64,000 bases of DNA from Acridotheres tristis (taxonomy: Eukaryota; Chordata; Aves; Passeriformes; Sturnidae). This document shows, one piece after another, positions 12,028 to 23,400 of this stretch. Below the pieces are notes generated by a model, which saw only the letters and a program-made list of their open reading frames with translations, was not told where the DNA came from and searched no databases. Numbering within the stretch: position 1 is the stretch's first letter; each line of letters opens with the position of its first letter. The stretch covers positions 1,596,112 through 1,660,111 of the forward strand of contig CM072885.1 of assembly GCA_037013685.1 (NCBI GenBank), written 5' to 3'. The position numbers were made by a program, and so were the translations under genes.

Positions 12028-12918
12028 TATGCCATGGCTTTATACCATTGCTTTTTGCCACGTGCATTTTGCCATTGCTTTATGCCATTGTTTTATGCCA
12101 CTGCATTATGCCATGTGCATTTTGCCATGTGCATTTTGCTATGTGCATTTTGCTATGTGCATTTTGCCATTGTTTTATGTCACTGCATTTTGCCATTGCA
12201 TTATGCCACGTGCATTTTGCCATTGCATTATGCCATTGCATTTTGCCATTGCTTTATGCCATGTGCATTTTGCCACATGCATTTTGCCATTGCTTTATGC
12301 CACTGCATTTTGCCACTGCATTTTGCCATTGCATTATGCCATGTGCATTTTGCCATGTGCATTTTGCCATTGCATTATGCCATTGCATTATGCCATGTGC
12401 ATTTTGCCATGTGCATTTTGCCACTGCATTTTGCCACTGCATTTTGCCATTGTTTTATACCATTGCTTTTGCCACTTGCATTTTGCCACTGCTTTGTGCC
12501 ATTGCATTTTGCCACGTGCATTTTGCCATTGCTTTTGCCATTGCATTTTGCCATTGCATTTTGCCATTGCATTATGCCATTGCTTTTGCCATTGCATTAT
12601 GCCATGTGCATTTTGCCATTGCATTATGTCATTGTTTTATACCATTGCATTTTGCCATTGCATTATGTCATTGTTTCATACCATTGCATTTTGTCATTGT
12701 TTTATACCATTGCATTTTGCAATTGTTTTATACCATTGCATTTTGCCATTGCATTATGTCATTGTTTTATACCATTGCATTTTGCAATTGTTTTATACCA
12801 TTGCATTTTGCCATTGCATTATGTCATTGTTTTATACGATTGCATTATGTCATTGTTTCATACCATTGCATTTTGCCATTGCATTATGTCATTGTTTTAT
12901 ACCATTGCATTTTGCCAC
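12028..12918 (+). repeat. 13-bp minisatellite, about 890 bp
   Basis: Units are TGCCATTGCATTT and close variants such as TGCCATGTGCATTT and ATGTCATTGTTTT. The left half is rich in the GTGCATT variant. The right half uses a higher-order unit of about 39 bp with ATACCATTGCATT and ATGTCATTG. The unit is not a multiple of three, so long open frames exist in all three plus frames. The array ends 150 bp from exon B. Confidence 0.95.
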
Positions 12919-13067
12919 TGCCTTGCTCTGTTTTTGCCTTTGAGGCTGCTTATTGCTGATGCAACAAACACCTTCCAAGCAACAGTGAGCTGCTGGGCTT
13001 TTTGACAGAAAACAACCCGACAGAGTGGGTGCCTCAGAGCAGCAGGAGGCCCCAAACCTTGCAGTAC

Positions 13068-13204
13068 CTGTAGGCCAGGGTGCAGGTGTCCTTGTACTCC
13101 TGCAGCTTCACACACACCATGTGCAGGAACTGGTCAGAGTAGGCACTCAGGTCGTGCATCAGGTTCATCAGGTCCTGCACTGTCTTCTCCACGATCACCG
13201 TGCT
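13068..13204 (-). CDS. EXOC4: EXOC4 (Sec8) internal coding exon B, 137 nt
   Basis: The minus strand encodes 45 codons, [12 protein letters not shown] through YKDTCTLAY, plus two bases (AG) of a split Arg codon. It begins exactly where exon A stops in EXOC4, about human residues 579-624; [16 protein letters not shown] is diagnostic. The acceptor is CCCCTCCCCAG, with its AG at 13206-13205. The donor is ACAG|GTACTG, with its GT at 13067-13066. The start is set by the acceptor and by homology, since there is no initiator Met. Skipping this exon (137 nt) would shift the frame. A repeat shared with 29386 onward begins only about 28 nt upstream of the acceptor, and a long 13-bp minisatellite ends about 150 nt beyond the donor. 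Confidence 0.96.
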
Positions 13205-13231
13205 CTGGGGAGGGGACAAAAGCCCAGTGAG

Positions 13232-13470
13232 TGAGAGCACAGGGTTAAAATGTTCCTAAAAAACTGGAATTGCATCCAGTAGATCCAGGAGTGGAAAGGA
13301 AGGTTGGGTGTGGTGGGGCTGGGAAAGGGAACTGGGCCCTGGGAATGAACCTTGAGCTTTGTTTATTCCTAGATCATCTGAAGCTACACCTGTGATAAAT
13401 GAAATGATTGTTAAATGCAACCATTGTTTGGTAAGTGAATATAATTACTGTTTAATTGCAATAAGAGTCA
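13232..13470. mobile_element. Unclassified dispersed repeat, truncated copy, abutting the exon B acceptor
   Basis: It matches 29386-29660, including GAGAGCACAGGGTTAAAA, GGTTGGGTGTGGTGGGGCTG and ATAAATGAAATGATTGTTA. It begins 28 nt from exon B and stops near 13470, where the LTR fragment takes over. Class and polarity are unknown. Confidence 0.7.
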
Positions 13471-13477
13471 CGAGAGG

Positions 13478-13675
13478 TGGGGCTGTGTGCTGGGCCTGGC
13501 ACCACTCATCAGTGCTTTGTCATCAGCCTCTGTCCTCCCTCTGAGCCAGCATTATTAGAAACGTGATGGAGACAATTCTCGTGTTTGGGCTTGGATGTGT
13601 ATTATATCTTATCAAAAAATTATAGAAAAAAATTGTAGGAAGTACAACAGCTCCTTGCTAGAAGTGGGAAAAATA
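13478..13675 (-). mobile_element. LTR fragment, inverted
   Basis: The reverse complement matches 51330-51509, including CCCACTTCTAGCAAG, TAAGATATAATA and TTTCTAATAATGCTGGCTC. It is cut off by composite CR1 copy 2 at 13676. Confidence 0.7.
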
Positions 13676-14440
13676 GCTGGGAATCCCAGCCCAGCCAGGA
13701 ATTCCCAATTCCCAAGATCCCACCCCAATCTCCCCTTTCCCAACCTGAAGCCATTCCCTGTGTCCTGTCCCTCTGTCCCTTGTCCCCAGTCCCTCTCCAG
13801 CTCTCCTGGAGCCCTTTTATTCCCTGGAATGTTCTGGAAGCTCTCCCTGGATCCTTCCCTTCTCCAGGCTGCCAATTCCCAGCTCTCCAGACCCTGAGCT
13901 TGGATCCATCTCCTCTCCAAGCAATGGATGGATCCAGGGCCTTCCCTTGGAATCTCAGCAAACCATGAAGGCTCTCCCTTCCCTTCTCCTCTCTTTTCTC
14001 TCCCCATTTTCCATCCCAATCCCTGCCAATGGATTCTGAGTGTCCTGAATCCCACAATCCTGCACTGCCTTGGCTGGGAAGGGACCTCAAAGCTCATTCC
14101 AGGGACACCTCCCAGCATCCCAGGCTGCTCCAATCCTTCCTTGGCCATTCCAGGGATTCTCTGGCAATTCCAGCCCAGCCAGCAATTCCTCATTCCCAAC
14201 ATCCCATCCATCCCTGTGTCCTGTCCCTCTGTCCCTTGTCCCCAGTCCCTCTCCAGCTCTCCTGGAGCCCCTTTATTCCCTGGAATGTTCTGGAAGCTCT
14301 CCCTGGATCCTTCCCATCTCCAGGTGAACATTCCCAGCTCTCCCAGCCTGGAGCAGCTCCATGGATTCCTCTGGATTTGCTCCAGGTGCTGCTGCTGTTG
14401 TCCCCAGGGCAGCTGTGCAGGTGAGGTCTCACCTGAGCAG
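13676..14440 (-). mobile_element. Composite CR1 element, copy 2
   Basis: It has the same tandem CR1 structure as 4275-5082 but lacks the outer CR1 3' tip. It starts abruptly at GGAATCCCAGCCCAGCC beside an LTR fragment. On the far side it extends into GGAGCAGCTCCATGG, a CR1 segment also seen near 34640. Confidence 0.8.
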
Positions 14441-14609
14441 AGCCTGATGTGGTTTGAGATTTAAGTCAAGCCCAAAATAGGCTGGGAAATGTGGAGAGGG
14501 ATTAAAGTCACTATTAATAAAAAAAAAAAAAAAGTCACCAGGAATAAAAAAAGAGAAGAAAATCCTCCCTTGCTCATGTAACAACACAGAAGACCAAAGC
14601 AATTCCTTT

Positions 14610-14720
14610 CCTTTTTGTGAGGATAATCAGATTTTTTCCTTTTTGTGTGGATAATTAGATTTTTTCCTTTTTGTGTGGATAATCAGATTTTTTCCTTTTT
14701 GTGTGGACAATCAGATTTTT
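14610..14720 (+). repeat. 28-bp tandem repeat, about 4 copies
   Basis: Units are GTGGATAATCAGATTTTTTC plus CTTTTTGT, with single-base variants. Confidence 0.9.
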
Positions 14721-15422
14721 CCTTTTCCACCGGGCTGGTGTTTCCAGCAGAGCCGTGGTGGGATCAAGTGATCTCCTGCAGCTTCCCAGGAGCAGGAATC
14801 CTGCCAGGAATCCTCATGTGAACCCTCCTGGGTTGGACACAAACCACTCCAGGAGGAATCAAACCTGGCCTCCATCCAGCTCATTTCAATTCCTTTTTGT
14901 AACTCAACATTTGGGATAAAAAAAAACCCCAACAACCTAAAAACCCCACGAGTGGATGTTAAAAGTGTTGTGGTTTTTATAGAGTTTTCCCCATTTATTT
15001 TCCTCAACAGCATTAAAATTCCTGCCAGTATCTGGATTTTAGAATAAACCCTCATGATTTAAAGGGAACACAAAGCTACTTGAATGATTAAAAAAAAAAA
15101 AAAGAATAATAATAAAAGGGAGGAAAAAAAAAAAGGAATTACCATATGAAAGGAGACACTGCCAGACTTGTAATGGCCATTTCCCTGTGACACCTCAACC
15201 TTTGCCAGCCCTGCACGTGTCCCTGGGGACACCCGGTCTGAAGAGACTTTTGGGGACAGCTGGACTCGTTAGCTGGGCCACTCCCGGGGCTTCTGAAAGC
15301 CCCCAGAATGAAAGGCAGCTCCCACATTATCCCAGGGCCACAATCCCACTGCCCCTGCCCCATCTGGGTTCGTTAACAGCACATGGATGTGATCAAAGCT
15401 TAATTTTGTGGCCAGGCACTTC

Positions 15423-15535
15423 AAAAAAACCGAAAAAAACAACAACAAAAAAAAACCAAAACAAAACAAAAAAAACTCCAACAAAAAACCAAAAACAAAA
15501 CAAAAAAAAACCAACCAAAAAACCCCCCATAATAA
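15423..15535 (+). repeat. A-rich CAAAA-type low-complexity tract
   Basis: Runs of A interrupted by C and CC, for example AAACCAAAACAAAACAAAA. Frames through it are lysine-rich artefacts. Confidence 0.85.
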
Positions 15536-15922
15536 CAAGGAAACTCATCCAGGGAATAATATCCAGCCCCTCACACCTGAATCCCAACCCCACGGCCAGG
15601 GGATGGTTCATTACTCCTCCTGGAAAGGTTTCAAAGAGGCTGAGGGCTGCTAAAAATAAATTTAAAAAAAAAATTAAAAATAAAAATAATTTCCTCCTGA
15701 CGCCCTGCTGTCCCTCAGCTGCGAGGATAAAACAGAGAGCCCTGCTGGGAATGAACACTGTGGGGTTTGGGCTTTAATGGGTTTTGCAAATATTTGCCAT
15801 TATCCCTGGATTTGTTCCTTATTCCCGGCTGGGCTGGAGGTTCAGGGGGTGTGAGGCAGCTCCAGGGCAGGCAGAATTCCTGCTCCAGCTGTGGGTGACA
15901 CAGAACAGGCACAGCTGGAGGT

Positions 15923-17237
15923 GGTATTCCAACAATTCCTTTGGGATTTCGGCATTCCTGTAATTCCTTCGGGGTTTCGGCATTCCAACAATTCATTTGG
16001 GGTTTCATTATTCCATCAATTCCTTTGGGGTTTCAGCATTCCACTAATTTCTTTGGGATTTCAGCATTCCAGCCATTCTTTTGGGATTCCAGCATTCCAC
16101 CAATTCCTTTGGGGCTTCAGCATTCCTGCAATTCCTTTGGGATTTCAGCATTCCACCAATTCCTTTGGGGTTTCAATATTCCACCAATTCTTTTGGGACT
16201 TCAGCATTCCAGCAATTCCTTTGGGATTCCAGCATTCCACCAATTCCTTTGGGGTTTCAATATTCCACCAATTCCTTTGGGATTTCAGCATTCCAGCCAT
16301 TCCTTTGGGATTTCAGCATTCCACCAATTCCTTTGGGGTTCCAGCATTCCTGCCATTCCTTTGGGGTTTCCATATTCCACCAATTCCTTTGGAGTTTCAT
16401 TATTCCACCAATTCCTTTGGGATTTCAGCATTCCACAAATTTCTTTGGGATTTCAGTATTCCAGCCATTCCTTCGGTATTTCATTATTCTACTAATTCCT
16501 TTGGGGCTTCAGCATTTCTGGAATTCCTTCGGGATTTCAGCATTCCACCAATTCCTTTGGGATTTCAGTATTCCAGCTATTCCTTTGGGGTTTCAATATT
16601 CCACCAATTCCTTTGGGATTTCAGTATTCCAGCTATTCCTTGGGGATTTCAGCATTCCAATAATTTCTTTGGGATTTCAGTATTCCTGCCATTCCTTTGG
16701 GGCTTCAATATTCCACCAATTCCTTTAGGATTTCAGCATTCCACCAATTCCTTTGGGGTTTCAATATTCCACCAATTCTTTTGGGGCTTCAGCATTCCAC
16801 CAATTCCTTTGGGGTTTTAGAATTCCACCAATTGTATTTGGGGTTTCAGCATTCCTGCAATTCCTTTGGATTTTCAGCATTCCACCAATTCCTTTGGGGT
16901 TTCAGAATTCCAAGAATTCCTTTGGGGTTTCATTATTCCAGCCATTCCTTTGGGATTCCAGCCATTCCTTTGGGGTTCCAGCATTCCTTTGGGGTTCCAG
17001 CCATTCCTTTGGGATTCCAGCCATTCCTTTGGGGTTTCATTATTCCAGCCATTCCTTTGGGGTTCCAGCATTCCTTTGGGGTTCCAGCCATTCCTTTGGG
17101 GTTCCAGCATTCCTTTGGGGTTCCAGCCATTCCTTTGGGGTTCCAGCATTCCTTTGGGGTTCCTGCCATTCCTTTGGGGTTCCAGCATTCCTTTGGGGTT
17201 CCAGCATTCCTTTGGGGTTCCAGCATTCCTTTGGGGT
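15923..17237 (+). repeat. 28-bp minisatellite changing into a 19/20-bp array, 1.3 kb
   Basis: From 15923 to about 16930 the unit is 28 bp, near CATTCCACCAATTCCTTTGG plus GGTTTCAG, with about 36 copies. From about 16935 it shortens to CATTCCTTTGGGGTTCCAG and CCATTCCTTTGGGGTTCCAG, alternating to make a 39-bp higher-order unit. The shorter unit looks like a deletion of the CACCAATTC part of the longer one. Confidence 0.95.
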
Positions 17238-17417
17238 CTGTGCCCTGCAGCCCCAGTGGAGCAGTTTCAGGGGCTGCACTCACAGAGCACTGAGGTGAAA
17301 CGAGGCAGCCTGGGGGGTGCTTTTAGGGTTTCCCTAAAAATGCATTTTCAGGACAATAAATGTGATTTTTCAACACGCAGAGATTCAAACCAAGAGCTCA
17401 GACCTCCAAAACTTTCA

Positions 17418-17540
17418 GTTTTCCGTGGAATCAGAGAACAATTTGGGTTGGAGAGACCTTAAATTCCACCCTGTGCCACCCCTTCCACCATCCCAGGTTA
17501 TTCCAAGCCCCATCCCACCCAGCCTTGCACTTTCCCAGGC
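17418..17540 (-). mobile_element. CR1 3' tip, antisense, degraded
   Basis: It shows AATTTGGGTTGGAGAGACC and CCACCATCCCAGGTTATTCC. It lies between the 19/20-bp array and the TTTTA tract. Confidence 0.65.
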
Positions 17541-17606
17541 ACGGGAAATGCATAATTTTATTTTCTACTTGGATGAGAGGAACAATCTTGCCCCACAATA
17601 TTTTAT

Positions 17607-18005
17607 GTTATTTTATTTTATTTTATTTTATTTTATTTTATTTATTTTTATTTTATTTTATCTTATTCTATGTTATTTATTTTATTTTATTTTATTTTGT
17701 TATTTTTGTTTTATTTTATTTTTTATTTATTTTATTTTATTTTATTTATTTTATTTTATCTTATTCTATGTTATTTTATTTATTTTATTCTATGTTATTT
17801 TATTTTGTTCATTTTATTTTATTTTATCTTATCTATTTTATTTTATTTTATCTTATTCTGTTATTTTATTTTATTTATTCTATATTGTTTTATTTTATTT
17901 TGTTTTGTTCATTTTATTTTATTTTATTTTATCTTATTCTATGTTATTTTATTTTATTTTATTTTATTTTATTTTATTTTATTTTATTTTTTTAATTTTT
18001 TTTTT
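17607..18005 (+). repeat. TTTTA pentanucleotide microsatellite, about 390 bp
   Basis: TTTTA units are interrupted by TTATC, TTCTATG and TTTTG variants, ending in a poly-T run. Confidence 0.95.
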
Positions 18006-19753
18006 CAGAAATCACAGTTTCCCCATGCCCTGGGAGGCAGAATCTCCATTCCCTCCCTCCATTTCCTTAGGGAAAGCAGACAAGAAATGGGAATATCCTG
18101 CTCAGAAATGTCTTCACCAAAAGACAGCAGATGGAGGAAGAGACCTTGGCACTGGAAAAGTTGTCCATTATTAATTCAGATTATTGCCCATCACAAAATA
18201 TCTCCTTGAGATGCCTTGGCACAGGAAGGCACCAGATGAGGGTGAAGAATTAATAAAGCCTGATCTAATTTTTAAGCTGGAGTTGAGCTGACACCTCATG
18301 ACTTTGAAGCACCAAACAGATTCCAGGAATTAAAGCAGCACAGGAAAGAGGGAAAAAAAATTTTCCCAAGCTCTGCAGGCTCAGTGCTCTGAATTTGGGA
18401 CCATTCCCAAGGGACAAAACTTAAAATTCCTGAAGTTTAAATACCTGGCCAGGCTCTAGTGAGCTGAAAAATATGAAACGAGTGCCTTGGAGGGCAATGG
18501 GAAAGGGAGATAAAAATTGGGACTTTTTGCCCAAATTTCTCCCAAATATCTCGCTGGAAGAACTAAATGAGCAGAGTTAGAGATGGGAACCATTGAAAGC
18601 TGAATGGGGCCAGTCTGCCTGGAATTTTGGGATAATTGGGCTGTTTCATGCCCTTTGGTGCCTCTAAAATAACCAAAGCCAGCCCCAGTGAAACAATAAA
18701 ACACAGGAGTAAAACCAGCCCTGAAACAACTAAATTCTTTTTTTTTTTTTTTTAGCCAACAGAGGGAAGAGGAGAGTCTGAATTCCCTCCCGTGCTGATC
18801 ACTGGTATCCCACGTGGAGTGGTAACACCGTTTTCCCACTTTTCTTTCTGGGACATCCAGGTTTGGACAAAGTTTTTTAATTTTTTTTTTTTTTTTTACA
18901 GCCTCCAATCTGATAGCCTGCTTTTGTCTGCCAGCTTTTTTCCCAGGAAAATCCATTATTCCATATCAATTGTTCCTATGGTTATACTGAACCCTACTGC
19001 AACTTTGTTTCCCAAATACTCCCGACCCCAAGGGATTTTTTTTTTTTCTTTTTTTAAACCATAACTCTTGCCTGTTTGGAGGCAGGTGATATTTTAATTT
19101 CGATGGGATTTATGCTGAGAGGTCCTGGGTGAATTCACCCCATGGATGTGAGCCCAGGATCTGCTTTAAATGCGATGTTGCACAAAGTTTTGGATAAATC
19201 TTATTTACCTGGCACTGTGTGATCCAGGAAAGCTTTGCTCCAGTGAACTGGAGTGTTGATGAAGAGCAAAATGTACATTTGTTTAAAAAAATAAAAAAAA
19301 AAAATTAAAAAAAAATAATAAAAAAAGGAGAACAAGAACCATCAAATCTGCTCATTGCTGTATTAACGTGGCCACGAAGAAGAATTTCCCTCCTCCAAAC
19401 ACTCCATTCAATATTTGGGATTTCACCAAATTTTGGGATTTTCCAGTCCCTGACTGGAACACAAAGTTCACATTTCCTGTGGGGCCAGCCCTGCACAAAC
19501 CCAGAAAATACAGAATTAACCAGGCCCAGTTCCAGCACAGAGAGGGGAGGCTGCACTGGTGGGAAATTTTGCCCATTCTGTTGAGAAACACCTGAAAAAA
19601 CCAAATTGTCACCCTCTGCCTTCCTGGGTGGCAAAATTCCCCCTGGAAATATTTCTCTCCTTTACATTTAAGCCCGGCCTTAACCCTGCATAAAACCAAC
19701 CCGCAGGAAAACAAAAAACAGGGAATTTTACTGCGAGTCATCCTTTGGGATTC

Positions 19754-20318
19754 ACAAAAAAGTGAATTTTGGTGCAGAAATGTGAATTTTGGTGCTGAAA
19801 AAAGTGAATTTTGGTACTGAAAAGTGAATTTTGGTGCTGAAAAGTGAATTTTGGTGCTGAAAAAAGTGAATTTTGGTGCTGAAAGGTGAATTTTGGTGCA
19901 GAAAAGTGAATTTTGGTGCTGAAATGTGCATTTTTGGTGCAGAAAAGTGAATTTTGGTGCAGAAAGGTGAATTTTGGTGCTGAAAGGTGAATTTTGGTGC
20001 TGAAAAAAGTGAATTTTGGTGCAGAAATGTGAATTTTGGTGCTGAAAAGTGATGTGAATTTTGGTGCTGAAAAGTGAATTTTGGTGCTGAAAGGTGAATT
20101 TTGGTGCAGAAAGGTGAATTTTGGTGCTGAAATGTGAATTTTTGGTGCTGAAAAGTGAATTTTGGTGCAGAAAAGTGAATTTTGGTGCAGAAAGATGAAT
20201 TTTGGTGCAGAAAGGTGAATTTTGGTGCAGAAAGATGCATTTTGGTGCTGAAAGGTGAATTTTGGTGCAGAAAAGTGAATTTTGGTGCAGAAAAGTGAAT
20301 TTTTGGTGCTGAAAGGTG
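19754..20318 (+). repeat. 19-20-bp minisatellite, about 29 copies
   Basis: Units are GTGAATTTTGGTGCAGAAA or GTGAATTTTGGTGCTGAAAA. CAG and CTG forms and occasional extra A or AAA are interspersed. Confidence 0.95.
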
Positions 20319-21189
20319 AGGTTTGAGTGTCTTTTGGGATCCCCCCTACACCAAAACCCACCGGTGACGTTGGCCTGGTCACTCTGCTTTCTCTCACACC
20401 TACAAACGAGACTTTTCTAGACACTGATGCCAAAAAAAAATCTGACAAATTGGCTTCTAATTTCAGTGAAATGCCATTTGTGTGAGCCTGGCAGCTCAGC
20501 CTGGCTTAGCTCAGGGTCCCTCTTAAGCCTTTACCCCCATTCCTGGATTTCACCCTTTGTTTTCCACTGATCTCTTGCATTTTCACTAATTTTGTCGAAT
20601 TTAGGTCCTAATTGCAGCCTTTGCACTGGACAGCACCAATCCAGGGGCACAACAATGTTTCCTTTTGGGAGCTCAGCCCTTTCTTATCTTTTTTTTCTCC
20701 CAATTTATTTTGATTTTTCATCATCCAGCTGCCTTTGCCCGTGGTCTCTGTATCTTTCCACTGAACATTCATATTCACCATCTCCAGCAAGACATTTTTT
20801 TTTTTTTTTTTAATAGATAAATATATTTTAAATACCGAGGCTTCGAGACTGGAAGGAAGAGAAAAAAAATAAAAATTTCAGAGCGCATAAAAATAACACT
20901 GAGGTGTTTTATTCTCCAAAGTGGGCCAGCTGTGTGAAAACATTTGTTAAAAACGAGCTCCCAAATGGACAGCTCTGCTCCTGAGCATCATTAATTCCGT
21001 GCTGCAGCTGCTAATGATGTTCTAGAGCAGGGATGACAAAGGAGAGAGGGAAAGCTGCCACTCACCACTGCTCAAACCAATTTGTCACCTTGCCGCCAGC
21101 TCACCTGTAATTGGGGCAGTCGTGTGAAAAAAAAAAAAAAACAAAAAAAACTGAGTAAAAGCCACTTCTAGGAATATGAAAATGTCAAG

Positions 21190-21362
21190 GATGTTGGGGT
21201 TTTTTGGTTTTTTTTTTGTTTGTTTGGGTTTTTTTTGCTTTTGTTTTTTTTTTGGGTTTTTTTTTGGGTTTTTTTTGTTTTTTGGGGGTTTTTTTTTGTT
21301 TTTTTTTTTTGTTTTTTTTTGTTTTTGGGGTTTTTTTTGGTTTTATTTTCGGTTTTTTTTTC
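21190..21362 (+). repeat. T-rich, G-interrupted low-complexity tract
   Basis: Long T runs are separated by GG or GGGG blocks, such as GGGTTTTTTTTTGGG. Confidence 0.9.
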
Positions 21363-22904
21363 AGCTCTCACAGCACAAACCAAGCTGGGAAATGACGGGC
21401 TGTGAGTCCCCTTTTCCCTGCACAAATGTGTATTGATTAATAAAAGGGAGAGCCTGGCCTGTGCTGGCACTTTCAAGTGACAAACAGTTCTGCAGCAGTG
21501 CAGAGGGTGTATGAAAGGCTAAGAGCTAATGACTTTTCTGGTGGATGTAACACATTAAAAGCAGCGGGAAGCTGCAGCTATTTTATCACCCCACTAATGT
21601 CCCTGACAACATTCCCTTGGTGGGAAGTGAATGGATGGGAATCCATTTGGAGGAGTAAATTAAAATACCTTAAAAAAAATGCCTTTAATAACAGCTCCAG
21701 AACTCGGCAGGATCACAGAAGGGAGAGATACAAAAGACCAATTAAATTATCCCGTCCATCTCCCTGCCGAGGCACCGATATTCCTGATTATGCTGTGGCT
21801 GCTGGATCATTCCAGGCAGGATTTTGGTGAGGGAAATTTTGATTTTTGTCAGGGCTGGAAGTTGGGGCTGTCACCAACTTTCCCCCCACCTTTGTGTCCA
21901 ACCAAATTTTCCCTTCCCTGCTCCTCTGCGCTGGGAATAAATGAAAGGAAATCCTCGTCCAAGTGATAATTTTCTTATTTCCTGCTTTTAAAGATTGTAG
22001 CAAAGCTGGGTTAGGAGCCAGCTTGGGATCAGGGATTTCTTGGTTTGAAGATTAGGGAAAGGTCATAATCAATATCCTCACATGGATACTTCCAGTCCAG
22101 CTGGAAGCTACAAAGAGAATTGCCTCGTGGTCTGCAAAACGAAGCAGATGACAAAAGAATCTGTAATTTCATTTATTCTCTTGGTCTACTTTTATTTGAA
22201 TCAACAAAAAACAAAAAAAAAATTTAAAAAATTGTATTTTTGCATCGTGGTATGAGCAGGGGTCGAGTCAATTTAAGGGCGATTCAGGGTGGGGTCTTTG
22301 CACATCCCAAAAGGGAAAATCCTGCCTGAAGTGCTGCCCCCAAAAAGCAGAGACAGGAGGAAACTCAGGGAAGCTGCACTGGTGATTTATTCAATAAATT
22401 CAGCCTCGTGCTCTTCACATCAAAGCCCGGGGAGATCACAGCCCTGTCTCCAAAGGGTTCTTTGGAAATTCCTCATGTGTGGAGGCTGCTCCCAGGATCG
22501 TGTTAACACGGAATTCATCAAACCACAGTGAGCGCCCCAAATCCCTGGAGATGTGGGAATGGCAAAGCTGGAGCTGGGGAGACAGAGAACAGGCGACACC
22601 AGCCTTGGATTGCTGCCAGGAGAAACGGGAATGATGAGAGATCCGTGGGCTGGGAGCAAAACTGGAACATTTTAACCCTTTTTTCTCCCCTTCTGTTGTC
22701 TCCTTTGGCCTGGTGACGGGTCCAAGGGTGGGGCCATTCCCAAAGGAAGAGGATTCCAAGGAGCAGCCGTGGTGTGGGGCTGAGAGCTGCAGTCATGGGT
22801 CCCAGTTCCTGGAAGCAGGGATGGATTTGGGAAATGCCAGAGGCCTGCAGGGCACTTCCCCTTTCAGACTGACCTTCTCCACTAGGAAAGCTCGGCCACA
22901 CCAG

Positions 22905-23090
22905 TTTGAACCAGCCTGGAAATGGGATCACTTGGATTCGTGGTGGAGTCTCCATCCCTGGAGGTGTCCAAGGAATTCCTGGATGTGGCACTCAGTGCTC
23001 TGGGCTGGGGACAAGGTGGGGATTGGGCACAGCTTGGACTTGATGGTCTTGGAGGGATTTTCCAACCTCAGGGATTCTGTGATTTTCTGG
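22905..23090 (+). mobile_element. CR1 3' fragment, sense
   Basis: It contains GGTGGAGTCTCCATCCCTGG, GACTTGATGGTCTTGGAGG and TTCCAACCTCAGGGATTCTG, the normal order of a CR1 tail. It points head-on at the next fragment. Confidence 0.8.
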
Positions 23091-23127
23091 GAATCTTACA
23101 GATGGGGCACAGATACTCCCAAAGCAA

Positions 23128-23400
23128 TCCTGGAATGGTTTGGGTTTGGAGGAACCTTCAAGTCCATCCAAGTGCCACCACATCCATGGGCAGGGACACC
23201 TTCCACCATCCCAGGGTGCTCGAAACCCCAATGTCCAGCCTGGCCTTGGACATTCCAGGGATCCAGGGGCAGCCACAGCTGCTCTGGCAATTCCAGCCCA
23301 GCCAGCAATTCCTAATTCCCAAGATCCCATCCATCCCTGCCCTCTGGCACTGGGAATCCATTCCCTGTGTCCTGTCCCTCCAGGCCTTGTAGTAAAGATA
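23128..23400 (-). mobile_element. CR1 3' fragment, antisense
   Basis: It begins CCTGGAATGGTTTGGGTTTG and extends through CCAGCCCAGCCAGCAATTCC. It forms a tail-to-tail pair with 22905-23090. Confidence 0.8.

Larger units (their letters stand above)
3705..13067 (-). other. EXOC4: EXOC4 intron between exons B and C (9,363 bp)
   Basis: The whole intron is bounded by the exon B donor and the exon C acceptor. It holds a composite CR1 (4275-5082), CR1 tails at 6196, 10392 and 10822, and tandem arrays at 6360, 7104, 9385, 9682, 11525 and 12028. The 5083-6195, 7160-9384 and 11091-11524 stretches contain homopolymer runs but no gene or repeat I recognise. Confidence 0.9.

Noticed and set aside
11981..13005. 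Cysteine/histidine-rich frames over 300 codons in three plus frames
   Set aside because: Product of a 13-bp array; a unit not divisible by three gives the same repeating peptide in every frame.
15891..17462. Repetitive frames of 180-309 codons (phenylalanine, serine, glycine-rich)
   Set aside because: Generated by the 28-bp and 19/20-bp minisatellites.
17607..18209. Tyrosine/phenylalanine/leucine-rich frames suggesting a membrane protein
   Set aside because: Translation of the TTTTA microsatellite.
19738..20448. 236-codon minus frame repeating a TKIHFSAPKF-like unit
   Set aside because: Translation of the 19-20-bp array; no flanking gene structure.
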